Source: JANQJA01 sp047947185 (GTDB lineage: Bacteria; Pseudomonadota; Gammaproteobacteria; Pseudomonadales; Azotimanducaceae). Taken from it: a stretch of DNA of 64,000 nt. The notes below the pieces were generated by a model. That model was not told where the DNA came from, did no database searches, and saw nothing but the letters and a program-made list of their open reading frames with translations. Position numbers and translations under genes: made by a program. Of this stretch, positions 36,182-45,379 are shown piece after piece (the first letter of the stretch is position 1; each line of letters opens with the position of its first letter). The DNA is taken from NCBI GenBank assembly GCA_047947185.1, contig CP170502.1:620001-684000 (forward strand). The letters are read 5' to 3'.

Positions 36182-36537
36182 CGTATTCGACCAAAGTCTG
36201 TCGCCACGTTTTCAGCAGTCCGGCAAGCCATGGTGCCCAGGTTAACGCGCGCATAATCGCTGGCGTAAACCGCAATTCGCTGCGCCGCCAGCGAATTCAG
36301 GTTCAGCACAGCATGTTCGCGGACATCAACCCGGCAATCGGTGCCGGCGGTTGTCGGCACCGGGTCGTCGCTCTCAATGACAAGGACGTCACCCTCCCGC
36401 CGCACCACCGCATCAGTGAGTACCATGTAGCTGATCCCCGCCAGGCGCAGTTCTACCCGCTCGACAGTATCCGCGCCTGCATTCATTGACACCGATGACA
36501 ACATACAAAGCACCAGGCAGATCGCTCTCCAGTTCAC
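36163..36537 (-). CDS. Exported protein of unknown function (124 aa)
   Basis: The protein begins with a signal peptide (about residues 1-22, ending VSMNAGAD) followed by a compact domain with two cysteines (in AGTDCRVDV and GTMACRTAE) that could form a disulfide. No family was recognised. The first in-frame start is TTG at 36549, but GAGG six bases before a GTG at 36537 makes that the better start. The 3' end overlaps the hydrolase gene by 19 bases tail to tail. Confidence 0.6.
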   Translation of the reverse strand: MNWRAICLVLCMLSSVSMNAGADTVERVELRLAGISYMVLTDAVVRREGDVLVIESDDPVPTTAGTDCRVDVREHAVLNLNSLAAQRIAVYASDYARVNLGTMACRTAENVATDFGRIRQETSE

Positions 36538-36715
36538 AACTCGCCTCAATATTCTTTTGTTTGACCTCTTCCAAGCAGAAGTTGTGCCATGAAGCTATCC
36601 GTCTGATTTTTATCAATTTATTGAGAAACCCGGGCAGAACGCAGAACGTGCGAAGCCAAGTGTTAGCAAAATTAACCAGACTTTGCGGATCTGTGACGGC
36701 AGGGGCACGCGGGAG

Positions 36716-36729
36716 GTGAAGCACTTCAC
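36716..36729. repeat. Inverted repeat upstream of small membrane protein gene
   Basis: GTGAAG-CA-CTTCAC is a 6-bp perfect inverted repeat in the 274-base divergent spacer (36538-36811), 83 bases before the gene on the plus strand. It could be an operator or a small hairpin. The rest of the spacer is AT-rich with no other clear element. Confidence 0.3.
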
Positions 36730-36811
36730 AGAAATGAAATTTGTCATTCGCCAATCAATCAGCCGGTCGTTAAAGTTGCGTTAACTTATTACTGAAATGG
36801 AGGCACTGATT

Positions 36812-37129
36812 ATGGATGTTGCGGTTCTTGCAAGATCCACGGTCCTGTTTCTGTTTTTTGCTGTCATCCTGGGCATGAACCTTGACGACAACCTGTTTGC
36901 CCGGCTGGGCCTGGCTGGCAATTACGGCCTGACTTTTTTTGCAGCGGTACTTTTTACGCTGTTCATGATCGGGCGGAATATCTATATCGTGGCCGCTGTT
37001 GCACTGCTTTGCCTGGTGGCAAACATGCCGGCAGACTTCAGCCTCAACTTCGGTTATGACCGGGATTACTATGCCGGGCTGATGGCTGCGCTGTTGATTC
37101 AGCCGCTGATTGCCCGGCTGCTGGACTAG
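36812..37129 (+). CDS. Small membrane protein of unknown function (105 aa)
   Basis: Three to four hydrophobic helices cover nearly the whole protein (about residues 5-22, 30-52, 55-72 and 85-103 from ATG 36812). An earlier ATG at 36797 exists, but GGAGG at 36799-36803 sits eight bases before 36812, so that start is favoured. Its end overlaps the convergent PII gene by four bases. No family was recognised, and its orientation separates it from the PII cluster. Confidence 0.65.
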   Translation: MDVAVLARSTVLFLFFAVILGMNLDDNLFARLGLAGNYGLTFFAAVLFTLFMIGRNIYIVAAVALLCLVANMPADFSLNFGYDRDYYAGLMAALLIQPLIARLLD

Positions 37130-37479
37130 TCGCCGGGTTGTGCCTGGGGGATCTCCGGCATGGCAAGTGCCATACCCAGTGACAGGCTTGTCATGTAGAT
37201 GATCCCACCATGAGGCCGGTCCATCTCACCGGCAAAAAAGATTCGCTCGAACAGCACGTCAGCCTCTTCAGCGGGCACGCACACCTCAAGAATTTCTTTT
37301 TCCTGCTGTTCTCCGATGCCGCGTTTGCTGAGCGGCGAAAACCGTCCCACGCCACGCGCGCGGTGAAAGTTGACGCCATGTATACCGGCCTCCTCGACCA
37401 GGGCGCGCTGAATCAGGATCGCTTTTCCCTTCGGCAGAATGCAAGTAATTAATTTGGCGTTGTCGATGAGACCTTTCAT
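37126..37479 (-). CDS. PII-like signalling protein, second of a pair
   Basis: The 117 residues have the PII ferredoxin-like fold: LITCILPKGKAILIQRALVE for strand and helix 1, EILEVCVPAEEADVLFERIF for the second unit and HGGIIYMTSL for the last strand. Canonical GlnB/GlnK features are missing: no uridylylation tyrosine context in the loop, and the B-loop TGxxGDGKI and C-terminal R-x-R-T-G are absent. Instead the T-loop region reads RGVGRFSPLSKRGIG. It overlaps the first PII gene by four bases. It probably senses a nucleotide or small ligand and acts on the DUF1538 protein. Confidence 0.85.
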   Translation of the reverse strand: MKGLIDNAKLITCILPKGKAILIQRALVEEAGIHGVNFHRARGVGRFSPLSKRGIGEQQEKEILEVCVPAEEADVLFERIFFAGEMDRPHGGIIYMTSLSLGMALAMPEIPQAQPGD

Positions 37480-37853
37480 CGGATTGTGTCCGCCGCCTTG
37501 GCGTGAATTCTTTCTATGACCTCCGCCGGAATATAGGTTGCGGCCTTGTCGAGCCTGGTGATGTAAATGATGCCATTGCCCGGTACATCCAGGCTGGCAG
37601 CAAAATACATCCGCTCAAATATCCGATCTACCTGGTCGTCTGCGACCAGGGTTGTAATGATCTCCTTTTCGACATCAATGGCGAGGCCAAGCACACCCAA
37701 CCGCTCCCGTACGCCACTCCCATAGCCGTAATAGGTAGTCGCACCCTGCGCGCCGGCATCCTGGGCGGCCTGTACCACCGCGTCAGCCTTGCCGCGTTGG
37801 ACAATACAGGTGATCATCGAAACATCAGTCAACACTGTAAATTCTCTGCTCAT
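37476..37853 (-). CDS. PII-like signalling protein, first of a pair
   Basis: The 125-residue PII-fold protein has VSMITCIVQRGKADAVVQAA, EKEIITTLVADDQVDRIFER and GNGIIYITRL at the positions expected for the two beta-alpha-beta units. Its loop (GSGVRERLGVLG) differs from that of its neighbour, so the two could make different homotrimers or a mixed trimer. It is nine bases downstream of the DUF1538 gene, with a GAGGGG binding site, and overlaps the second PII gene by four bases. Confidence 0.85.
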   Translation of the reverse strand: MSREFTVLTDVSMITCIVQRGKADAVVQAAQDAGAQGATTYYGYGSGVRERLGVLGLAIDVEKEIITTLVADDQVDRIFERMYFAASLDVPGNGIIYITRLDKAATYIPAEVIERIHAKAADTIR

Positions 37854-37861
37854 GGTCTGGT

Positions 37862-39616
37862 TTACCCCTCGGCTGGCACAGCAGTGCGTGCGTAACGCCG
37901 GCTGATCTTGAAGCGGATGTACAGGCCTGTCGTCAATACGGCAATAATGGGACCAATCGACGCCATTGACAGGATACCAAAACCTTCTATCGCACCCAGT
38001 GCATTGCCAAAGCCCAGTCCCATGGCCAGTACCAGCGGTACCGTAACAGGTCCGGTGGTGACGCCTGCACTGTCCCAGGCGATGTTCACGAACTCCTCGT
38101 TTGACAGGACAGTCAGCAGGATGGCGAGGAGGTAACCGGGTACCAGCAGGTAGGCAATGGGAATGTTGAAAATGATCTTGGCAACGCCAAGCGCGATGCC
38201 AAAACCCACGCCCAGTGACACGGCGTACATGAGCGTCGACTTCTTGAAAGAGCCGTTGGTCAGTTCCTCGACCGTCATCCCCAGCGCATTGAGCGCCGGT
38301 TCCGCCAGTGTTGCGCCAAATCCAAGCAGCCAGGCAAACGCTATCGCAATCCCCAGTCCCAGCGCCAGCACATAGAGTGGCGACGAATCCACGGTATCAA
38401 TTCGAGTAAAGGCCGCCGGCACCAGCCCGCCGCTTTGCCCGCCCAGTTTTGACAGCCCATAACTCAACCCCAGGTTAAAGATGATCATGCCAAGTACACA
38501 GAGCAGAATCCCGAACCAGATAATCTTCGGGTTGGGTAACCGCTCTTTCAGCAGCAAGGACATCACCAGCAGCAGGAACAGCACAAGCGGTACAATGGCG
38601 CGAATACCGCCAATAATCTCAACCGCCGGTGTGGTCTCAAACCAGGGCAGGTTACCTGCAGCCAGGCTGCCTGCCTGTGCGCCTGCCACAATTTCCGCGG
38701 GCGTCACCTGCATCGAGACATAAAGTGCAAGCCCCATCACCCCCACAATCGGGAACAGCGAAGCCAGGGTTACAATGCCAAATCCGGACAGGGAATCGTT
38801 GCCCCGGCCTGCCGCCCGCGCAATACCAATACCCAGGGACAGGACCAGCGGAACCGTCACGGGACCGGTCGTGACCGCCCCGCAGTCAAACGCCAGGCCA
38901 AGCACCTTGGAAAGTTCAGGGTCAAGCGCCATACCGGCACTCAATCCCAGCACCGGCACCAGCGTCAGGTAGATCAGGGGTTTCAGGCTCCAGCCAAACA
39001 GAAATCGGATGGTGCCCAGTACCGCGGCAAAGCCCACGCCCACCCCGACCACAAGGACAAGGACCCCTGCCCACTCAGACAGGAGCACATACAGATAGGG
39101 CGCCTTGACCACGTCAACCAGCGAACCGGCCGTCTGCAGCGCACCAATGGCAGGTTCTGCGAAGGTAACGCCAATACCAAGCAGGAAAACCACCACCAGT
39201 ACAGTGGGCAACGCGGCCTTGGAAGGCAGGGAACTGCCCAGCGCCTGACCGAATGGCATCAGGCCCACCTTGAGCCCTTCCATGAACAGCATCAGGCCAA
39301 AAATGACCGCCACCAGTCCAAAAGAAATCACCCAGGCGTCCTGAACGGACTCACGCAGAATAAAAAGCTGGAACAGCACCAGGTAAAGTGCCAGCGGCAT
39401 CACCGCACGAAACTGATCAAAAAAGCGGATTGACAGGTAGGGGCGCAGCAGGCGGTAAACGTCGCCCGCGCCCACAGCAAGCGCATCCGGCCTGTGCGGC
39501 TGCTCCCTGCCTTCACTGTCGTAGACAACGTCGGGTACCAGTTCGTTAAAGCTGACCTGGTCCAGGTGAACATTCAGTTCACGCGAAAACGTGCCGAACG
39601 ATATCCGCTCCGTCAA
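37862..39616 (-). CDS. DUF1538 polytopic membrane protein with internal duplication
   Basis: The 584-residue inner-membrane protein has a short cytoplasmic N-terminus (about 70 residues) and roughly 12-14 helices. It is an internal duplication: GVTFAEPAIGAL and GATLAEPALNAL mark one repeated position, and GAVTTGPVTVPLVLSLG and GVTTGPVTVPLVLAMG another, about 270 residues apart. Such inverted or parallel repeats are typical of secondary transporters and channels. The family has no known substrate. It sits 26 bases after gst and nine bases before two PII-like genes, which suggests that they gate it. Confidence 0.85.
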   Translation of the reverse strand: MTERISFGTFSRELNVHLDQVSFNELVPDVVYDSEGREQPHRPDALAVGAGDVYRLLRPYLSIRFFDQFRAVMPLALYLVLFQLFILRESVQDAWVISFGLVAVIFGLMLFMEGLKVGLMPFGQALGSSLPSKAALPTVLVVVFLLGIGVTFAEPAIGALQTAGSLVDVVKAPYLYVLLSEWAGVLVLVVGVGVGFAAVLGTIRFLFGWSLKPLIYLTLVPVLGLSAGMALDPELSKVLGLAFDCGAVTTGPVTVPLVLSLGIGIARAAGRGNDSLSGFGIVTLASLFPIVGVMGLALYVSMQVTPAEIVAGAQAGSLAAGNLPWFETTPAVEIIGGIRAIVPLVLFLLLVMSLLLKERLPNPKIIWFGILLCVLGMIIFNLGLSYGLSKLGGQSGGLVPAAFTRIDTVDSSPLYVLALGLGIAIAFAWLLGFGATLAEPALNALGMTVEELTNGSFKKSTLMYAVSLGVGFGIALGVAKIIFNIPIAYLLVPGYLLAILLTVLSNEEFVNIAWDSAGVTTGPVTVPLVLAMGLGFGNALGAIEGFGILSMASIGPIIAVLTTGLYIRFKISRRYARTAVPAEG

Positions 39617-39642
39617 ACTGCTACCCCGCTAACAACATTGGA

Positions 39643-40254
39643 TCAGGCGGCAGTGCTTGGACGCGCCTTGACCCGCGCCATCCAGGCCATGATGTTGCTG
39701 TTGGACTCGTTGATTGGCTGTCCCACCTGGGCACCAAATTCGAGAAACACAAACAGCAGAATGTCGGCCAGGGTAAAGCGCTCACCACAAATCCAGGTTT
39801 TACCTGCGATCTGACCATCGAGCCAGGTGATGCGCTCCTGGGCCAGGGTCTTCAGATCGTCTGCAGCCTGGGGGATGGTGCGAATCCGGTCCTTGAACAA
39901 CGGAAGCCCGGCTGAGAACCGGAAGCCGTTGGCGAGCGGTTCGAGTATCTGCAGGTCAATCCGTCGGCACCACATGCGCGTTTCCGCCCTTTCCTCTGGC
40001 GTGGTACCAATCAGCGAGGAATAGCCGGACTTGTCATCAAGGTACTCGCAGATTGCGGTAATCTCCGCAATATGACTGCCATCATCCAGCTCAAGCGTGG
40101 GGAGCTGTCCTGACGGATTGCGCTTGAGGTGCGCCTCATTCCGGTTGTCACCTTTCATCAGGTCAACCTCTTCAAGCGGCAGTTCCATGCCTTTCTCGGC
40201 CATGAACATGCGAACAACTCTAGGATTGGGACCAACAGAATTGTAAAGCTTCAT
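39643..40254 (-). CDS. Glutathione S-transferase
   Basis: About 203 residues with an N-terminal thioredoxin-like domain (MKLYNSVGPNPRVVRMFM; cis-proline region NPSGQLPTLELDDG near residue 53) and an all-helical C-terminal domain with FTLADILLFVF. It probably conjugates or reduces substrates with glutathione. A TTG at 40257 is possible, but ATG at 40254 with AAGGAA upstream is the better start. It may be the first gene of the gst-DUF1538-PII-PII transcript. Confidence 0.88.
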   Translation of the reverse strand: MKLYNSVGPNPRVVRMFMAEKGMELPLEEVDLMKGDNRNEAHLKRNPSGQLPTLELDDGSHIAEITAICEYLDDKSGYSSLIGTTPEERAETRMWCRRIDLQILEPLANGFRFSAGLPLFKDRIRTIPQAADDLKTLAQERITWLDGQIAGKTWICGERFTLADILLFVFLEFGAQVGQPINESNSNIMAWMARVKARPSTAA

Positions 40255-40295
40255 CAAACGATTCCTTTTCCTGGCAATGTGCGTGAGTGCGCACC

Positions 40296-40324
40296 GTTAT
40301 ACAACGGCCAGCGAATCAGGTCCA
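40296..40324 (-). promoter_or_regulatory. Possible promoter of the gst-DUF1538-PII cluster
   Basis: On the minus strand TGGACC (40324-40319) and TATAAC (40301-40296) are separated by 17 bases and lie 42 bases upstream of the gst start. Confidence 0.4.
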
Positions 40325-40573
40325 GAGGGATTGCCTTTTTGCTGAAATCAGGTAAGCTGCGCGTCAATAAAAAAAGTGCCGCACCGGAGACTGCCCCCAT
40401 GATGAGGAAAATCCTCTCACCCAATCGCACAGCATTTGGCTGTTGAGCGCGCACTGATCACCTGAACCTCTATCGCCCGCTCAACCCAGAAGCGGGCTCT
40501 ATTACCTGACCTTTACACGTCACAACCGATAAATCCCGCTTCCTGAGTCTAACAAACTTAAGGAATAGAGATT
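40325..40573. other. Divergent intergenic region with one hairpin
   Basis: This is the largest gene-free stretch of the window (40255-40573 including the gst promoter). It contains a 7-bp perfect hairpin GCCCGCT/AGCGGGC (40475-40481 with 40491-40497, 9-base loop) and an AT-rich segment before the ABC exporter gene. A 66-codon minus-strand frame here (40254-40454) overlaps the putative gst promoter and is not supported. Confidence 0.4.
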
Positions 40574-42406
40574 TTGAACGACATGACAAAAGCACGTCTC
40601 CTCTGGGACGTCACACAGGGCTACCGACTGGTATTTCTCACCGCAATTGGTGCCATGGCGGTGGGCTATCTGTTCATGTTTGGTGTGCCACTGGCAGCCC
40701 GTTTTGCACTGGATGCCATAGCCGGTGGTGACACCTATGTTGCGCCTGCATGGATCCACCAGCTCACCGCTGCCCTTACGCCTGGCGCATCACCCGGACT
40801 GCTGGAATACCTGCTTCTGGCGGCCCTGGCGACGGTTCTGCTGACAGCGGTTGCCGGCGTTTTTCTCTACATTCGGGGCAGGTGCAGCGCGGTAGCCTCG
40901 GAAGGTATTGTCCGGCGTCTGCGTGACCGGATTTACGCGCATCTTGAGCACCTGCCAAGTGCCTACCATGACAGGGCGGATACCGGCGACCTGCTCCAGC
41001 GCTGTTCATCTGACATGGAGACAGTGCGCGTTTTTCTTGCCGGCCAGGTGATCGAAATCAGCCGGGCAATCATCATGCTGATTGTGGTCCTGCCTATCCT
41101 GTTCTGGCTGGATGCCGGTATGGCCTGGCTGTCCCTGGCCGTCATGCCGGTGCTGCTGGTGTTTGCTATTGTGTTCTTCCAGCGCGTCAAGGCCCTGTTT
41201 CTTGTTGTGGATGAATCAGAGGCTGAAATGACCACGGTGCTGCAGGAGAACCTGACGGGTATTCGCGTGGTGCGGGCGTTTGCGCGCCAGGATTTTGAAA
41301 TCGAAAAGTTCGGCAGGCGCAATGCAGACTTTCGCGACAAGAACCAGAAGCTGATAGGACTGCTGGGCGTCTACTACGGTACCAGCGACCTGTTGTGCCT
41401 GGGACAGATAGGTCTTTTGTTGATCGTGGGCGCCAGCTGGGTAACAGATGGAACGCTCACCGTCGGTACCCTGTTTGCGTTTCTGACCTATGAAGGCATG
41501 ATTATCTGGCCGATTCGGCACATGGGCCGGGTGCTGACCGATTCCGGCAAGGCAATTGTCTCCATGGGGCGCATTGCCGAGATCCTGGGTGAACCCATGG
41601 AGTCACAGAACGACATGACGCCAGCGGCACCCTTGCGTGGCGCCGTGACCTTCGACCACCTGAACTTTGCCTTTGAACCGGACAGGCCGGTGCTCCGTGA
41701 TGTGAGTTTTGACCTCGCCGCCGGCGAGACCCTGGCACTGTTGGGGCCTCCAGGCGCAGGCAAGTCAACCATTACCCAGCTCCTGCTGAGGCTTTATGAC
41801 TATCAGGATGGCGCAATCAGGCTGGACGACCAGGAGATTGGTCACCTGTCACGCAAATATGTCCGTTCCCAGATCAGCATCGTGTTGCAGGAACCTTTTC
41901 TCTACTCGGCCAGCATCCTGGATAACCTCCGGGTTGGCCGGGCCAATGCAACCCGGGAAGAAGTGCTGCGGGCAACACAGGCCGCCTGTATCCATGAATC
42001 GATCATGCGCTTTCCACGCGGCTATGACGCTATGGTTGGCGAACGCGGTGTCACCCTGTCCGGCGGCCAGCGGCAGCGGATTGCGCTCGCCCGGGCCCTG
42101 CTCAAACAGCCGCCGCTGCTTATCCTTGATGACGCGCTTTCCGCTGTCGACACGGATACCGAATCGCAGATTCTGCAGGCGTTAAAAGAAAACCGGGGCC
42201 AGCAGACCACAATCATCGTGGCGCACCGACTCTCCACGGTCATGCATGCCGACAGGATTGTTGTGCTGCACGAAGGACGCGTTGTCCAGGAAGGCAATCA
42301 CGCCAGTCTGTCGGTAACAGACGGCATTTATCGGAATCTGTGCCAGATCCAGGGCGCAATCCAGGACCAGATTGAGTCCGACGTGGCGGAGGCTGCACAT
42401 GAGTGA
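40574..42406 (+). CDS. ABC exporter half-transporter with degenerate catalytic residue
   Basis: The 610 residues combine a six-helix exporter domain (about residues 15-310) and an ATPase domain. Walker A is GPPGAGKST and the signature is the canonical LSGGQRQR. The residue after Walker B is aspartate (LLILDDALSAVD) instead of the catalytic glutamate. That pattern marks the non-catalytic subunit of heterodimeric exporters such as TM287/288 and BmrCD. The frame starts with TTG at 40574, nine bases after AGGA; ATG at 40583 is an alternative. Its stop overlaps the next gene by eight bases. Confidence 0.9.
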   Translation: MNDMTKARLLWDVTQGYRLVFLTAIGAMAVGYLFMFGVPLAARFALDAIAGGDTYVAPAWIHQLTAALTPGASPGLLEYLLLAALATVLLTAVAGVFLYIRGRCSAVASEGIVRRLRDRIYAHLEHLPSAYHDRADTGDLLQRCSSDMETVRVFLAGQVIEISRAIIMLIVVLPILFWLDAGMAWLSLAVMPVLLVFAIVFFQRVKALFLVVDESEAEMTTVLQENLTGIRVVRAFARQDFEIEKFGRRNADFRDKNQKLIGLLGVYYGTSDLLCLGQIGLLLIVGASWVTDGTLTVGTLFAFLTYEGMIIWPIRHMGRVLTDSGKAIVSMGRIAEILGEPMESQNDMTPAAPLRGAVTFDHLNFAFEPDRPVLRDVSFDLAAGETLALLGPPGAGKSTITQLLLRLYDYQDGAIRLDDQEIGHLSRKYVRSQISIVLQEPFLYSASILDNLRVGRANATREEVLRATQAACIHESIMRFPRGYDAMVGERGVTLSGGQRQRIALARALLKQPPLLILDDALSAVDTDTESQILQALKENRGQQTTIIVAHRLSTVMHADRIVVLHEGRVVQEGNHASLSVTDGIYRNLCQIQGAIQDQIESDVAEAAHE

Positions 42407-44279
42407 CTTTTTTGATGATGAGAACTATAACGACGGGTTCGACGAGGATTCTTTCCGGCACGGGATGAACCTTGACCTGTGGAAGCAATTGCTGGGCTAT
42501 ACCCTGCATTACCGCTTCGAGGTAAGCGTGCTGGCCATCTGTGCGTTTTTTGTCGCCATTGCCGAGATTGCCTTTCCGCTGATTACGCGGGCGGTGATTG
42601 ATGCGGTCGCCACTGAAGGTGCTGACACCAACTTCGCTCTTTTTGGCGCGCTGTATTTTGGGTTTGTGGTCCTGCTTGCAGTGTCGGTCGGTGGGTTCAT
42701 CTGGTTCGGCGGCAAACTGCGCACCCAGGTCAGCCACGACATCAGGAGGGACGGGTTTCTGAACCTGCAGCAGCTGTCCTTTTCGTTTTATGACTTCCGC
42801 CCGGTTGGCTGGCTCATGGCCCGGATGACGTCGGACATCGAGCGCCTGTCCAATATCCTGGCCTGGGGGCTGCTCGACCTGGTCTGGGGGCTGACGATGA
42901 TGCTGGGGATCGCCGTTGCAATGCTGTACATGGATGTATCGCTCGCCCTTGTAGTGTTGTCAGTCCTGCCGCTGCTGGCGTGGCTCAGCCTGACGTTTCA
43001 ACGCAGAATCCTGGCCAGTGCGCGAGCGGTCAGGAAAACCAACTCACGCATCACGGGTTCGTTCAACGAGAGCATCATGGGTGTTCAGACCACCAAAGCT
43101 TTCGTCAAGGAAGCAGAAAACCTGAACCGCTTCGGCACCCTGACTGACGACATGTACGCCGCCTCGGTACTCAACAAGATCCAGGCCGCCCTCTACCTGC
43201 CGCTGGTGCTCACGCTGGGTGCGCTTGCCTCGGGGCTTGCGCTGGTTTTTGGTGGGCTTGAGGTCATGTGGGGCAGCATCACGGCAGGTACCCTGATTGC
43301 GTTTCTGACCTACGCGCGCCACTTTTTTGAGCCCATCCAGGAACTTGCCAACTGGTTCGCTGAAATGCAGATGGCGCAGGCTTCAGCGGAACGTATCATT
43401 TCCCTGATTGAATCCGAACCCGCCATCCAGGACTCACCCGCCGTCCGGGCGCGCCTCACTGCGCCTGCTGTGCCGGGTATGGCAGCCGACGGTTTCCCCG
43501 ATACCATCAATCGCATTCAGCTGCGCAACGTCAGTTTCCAGTACGGTACGGGCGACAAGGTGCTGGACAACATCAACCTTGATATTGAATACGGACAGAA
43601 CATCGCCATAGTCGGGTCAACCGGTGGCGGTAAAACCACGCTGGTCAACCTGCTGTGTCGCTTTTATGAACCGACCAGCGGTTCAATCCTCATTGACGGC
43701 GTCGACTACCGGGAACGCAGCCTGCACTGGCTCCAGTCGAATCTTGGGATCGTGCTGCAGGCTTCGCATGTCTTTGGCGGCACCATTGCTGACAACATCC
43801 GGTATGGCAAACTCGACGCCAGCATGGATGAGATTCTGCAGGCGTCGCGTCGGGCCGGTGCACACGATTTTATCCTTGACATGGAAAAGGGTTATGACAC
43901 CGAGGTGGGTGAAGGTGGCTCAAAACTGTCTGCCGGCCAGAAGCAGCTGATATCCTTCGCGCGCGCCATCCTGGCTGATCCGAAAATCCTCGTGATGGAT
44001 GAGGCCACCTCCAGCGTGGATACCGTCACGGAACAGCACATCCAGCAGGGCCTGGGTGCACTGCTTGCCGGTCGGATCAGCCTTGTGATTGCCCACCGGC
44101 TCTCGACCATCCGAAACGCAGACCGTATCCTTGTGATTGAACAGGGCAAGCTGATCGAGATGGGTGACCACCAGGAACTCATGCAGGTCAAGGGCCGCTA
44201 CCACAAGCTGTACACCCAGCAGAGCCTGTCACAGATGACACGGGAAGAACGCAGCTGGGCGATGGATATCACGGGATAG
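42399..44279 (+). CDS. ABC exporter half-transporter, catalytic partner
   Basis: About 626 residues with an acidic N-terminal tail (DDENYNDGFDEDS), six membrane helices and an ATPase domain. It has Walker A GSTGGGKTT, a variant signature LSAGQKQ, and the catalytic glutamate in ILVMDEATSSVD with the switch histidine in IAHRLSTI. Paired with the upstream subunit it would form one consensus and one degenerate ATP site. ATG 42399 is chosen over the longer frame from 42372 because GGAGG lies six bases upstream (42388-42392). The substrate, drug or lipid, is unknown. Confidence 0.91.
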   Translation: MSDFFDDENYNDGFDEDSFRHGMNLDLWKQLLGYTLHYRFEVSVLAICAFFVAIAEIAFPLITRAVIDAVATEGADTNFALFGALYFGFVVLLAVSVGGFIWFGGKLRTQVSHDIRRDGFLNLQQLSFSFYDFRPVGWLMARMTSDIERLSNILAWGLLDLVWGLTMMLGIAVAMLYMDVSLALVVLSVLPLLAWLSLTFQRRILASARAVRKTNSRITGSFNESIMGVQTTKAFVKEAENLNRFGTLTDDMYAASVLNKIQAALYLPLVLTLGALASGLALVFGGLEVMWGSITAGTLIAFLTYARHFFEPIQELANWFAEMQMAQASAERIISLIESEPAIQDSPAVRARLTAPAVPGMAADGFPDTINRIQLRNVSFQYGTGDKVLDNINLDIEYGQNIAIVGSTGGGKTTLVNLLCRFYEPTSGSILIDGVDYRERSLHWLQSNLGIVLQASHVFGGTIADNIRYGKLDASMDEILQASRRAGAHDFILDMEKGYDTEVGEGGSKLSAGQKQLISFARAILADPKILVMDEATSSVDTVTEQHIQQGLGALLAGRISLVIAHRLSTIRNADRILVIEQGKLIEMGDHQELMQVKGRYHKLYTQQSLSQMTREERSWAMDITG

Positions 44280-44291
44280 GGAGCAGGATTG

Positions 44292-45350
44292 ATGACGGGA
44301 CCGGTCAAGTTCGGGATCATTGGCGCCGGCGCGATCAGCCTTGGCAGCGCGCGGGAAATCCAGGCACATGCGGATGCGGAAATTGTCGCCATCTGCGATG
44401 CCAATACGGCGCGTGTCAATCGACTTGGCGATGCCCTTGGCGTTCGCCAGCGGTATGACAACTCGCGTGAGTTGATTGCCGATGGGAATGTTGATGCCAT
44501 CTATATTGCCGTGCCCAACGTGTTTCATGCCCCACTCGCTGAGGAAGCACTGGAACGCGGCAAACACGTCATCCTCGAGAAACCTTTTGCACTCAATGCA
44601 CGGGAAGCACGCGCGGTCGCGGACGCGGCAACACGGACAGGCAAGCTCTTCATGCTGGGTATGAACCAGCGATTTGTCCCGGCGGCACAGCAGATCAGGT
44701 CACTGGTAGCTGCCGGGCGGCTCGGGGAGATCTATCATGCCAGGGCCTGCTGGCTGCGGCGCCGCGGCATCCCGTCAATCGGCACCTGGTTTTCCAGCAA
44801 GGCCCTGGCCGGTGGTGGTGCCCTGCTGGACATCGGCGTGCACATGCTGGATCTCTCGCTATACCTCATGGACAACTTTCGGCCGGAAGCCGTGACCGGT
44901 GCTACCTATACCCGCTTCGGCAACCGGGGTCAGGGAGAAGGCGGCTGGGGTATCTCTGACCGGGAGGACCTTTCGTTCGATGTGGACGATTTTGCAACAG
45001 CGCTGATCAAGCTCGCCGGCGGCGCAACCCTGCAACTTGACGTTTCCTGGGCGCTCCACCAGGGGCAGGCCAACGTGATGAACGTCAACCTGTTCGGCAC
45101 CGAGGCCGGTGCCAGCGTCTACCCCGCGGAACTCTACCTGGCTGGCGATAAGCCGGCCGAGTACCAGGTAATCCAGAACCCGGATGCCCCGCTGCAGTTT
45201 GGCCACACCTCCAGGTTCCACAATTTTGTGAACGCCATCAGGGGTTTTGAGGCGCTTTGCGTAACCCTGGACCAGGCCCTTGCCGTACAGTCGATCATCG
45301 ATGCCATTTACCTTTCCTGCAGCACCGGTCGGGAAGTGAGAATGAGCTAG
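44292..45350 (+). CDS. Gfo/Idh/MocA-family NAD(P)-dependent oxidoreductase
   Basis: The 352-residue protein has the N-terminal Rossmann motif FGIIGAGAISLGSA and the family lysine in VILEKPFALNAREA (E-K-P motif near residue 97). The C-terminal domain is the alpha/beta fold of glucose-fructose oxidoreductase. It probably acts on a sugar or cyclitol. TTG 44289 precedes it, but GGGAG eight bases before ATG 44292 supports that start. It follows the ABC exporter genes by 12 bases and leads into the MFS exporter. Confidence 0.87.
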   Translation: MTGPVKFGIIGAGAISLGSAREIQAHADAEIVAICDANTARVNRLGDALGVRQRYDNSRELIADGNVDAIYIAVPNVFHAPLAEEALERGKHVILEKPFALNAREARAVADAATRTGKLFMLGMNQRFVPAAQQIRSLVAAGRLGEIYHARACWLRRRGIPSIGTWFSSKALAGGGALLDIGVHMLDLSLYLMDNFRPEAVTGATYTRFGNRGQGEGGWGISDREDLSFDVDDFATALIKLAGGATLQLDVSWALHQGQANVMNVNLFGTEAGASVYPAELYLAGDKPAEYQVIQNPDAPLQFGHTSRFHNFVNAIRGFEALCVTLDQALAVQSIIDAIYLSCSTGREVRMS

Positions 45351-45379
45351 CCAGGGTGCGCAGCAACACATCAGGTGGC

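Noticed and set aside
36486..36719. Plus-strand 77-codon frame in the spacer before the small membrane protein
   Set aside because: Composition is unlike a protein, no binding site was seen, and it runs antisense over the start of the exported-protein gene.
40254..40454. 66-codon minus-strand frame ending exactly at the gst ATG (TGATG)
   Set aside because: It has no recognisable content beyond a weak hydrophobic stretch and covers the likely gst promoter at 40296-40324.
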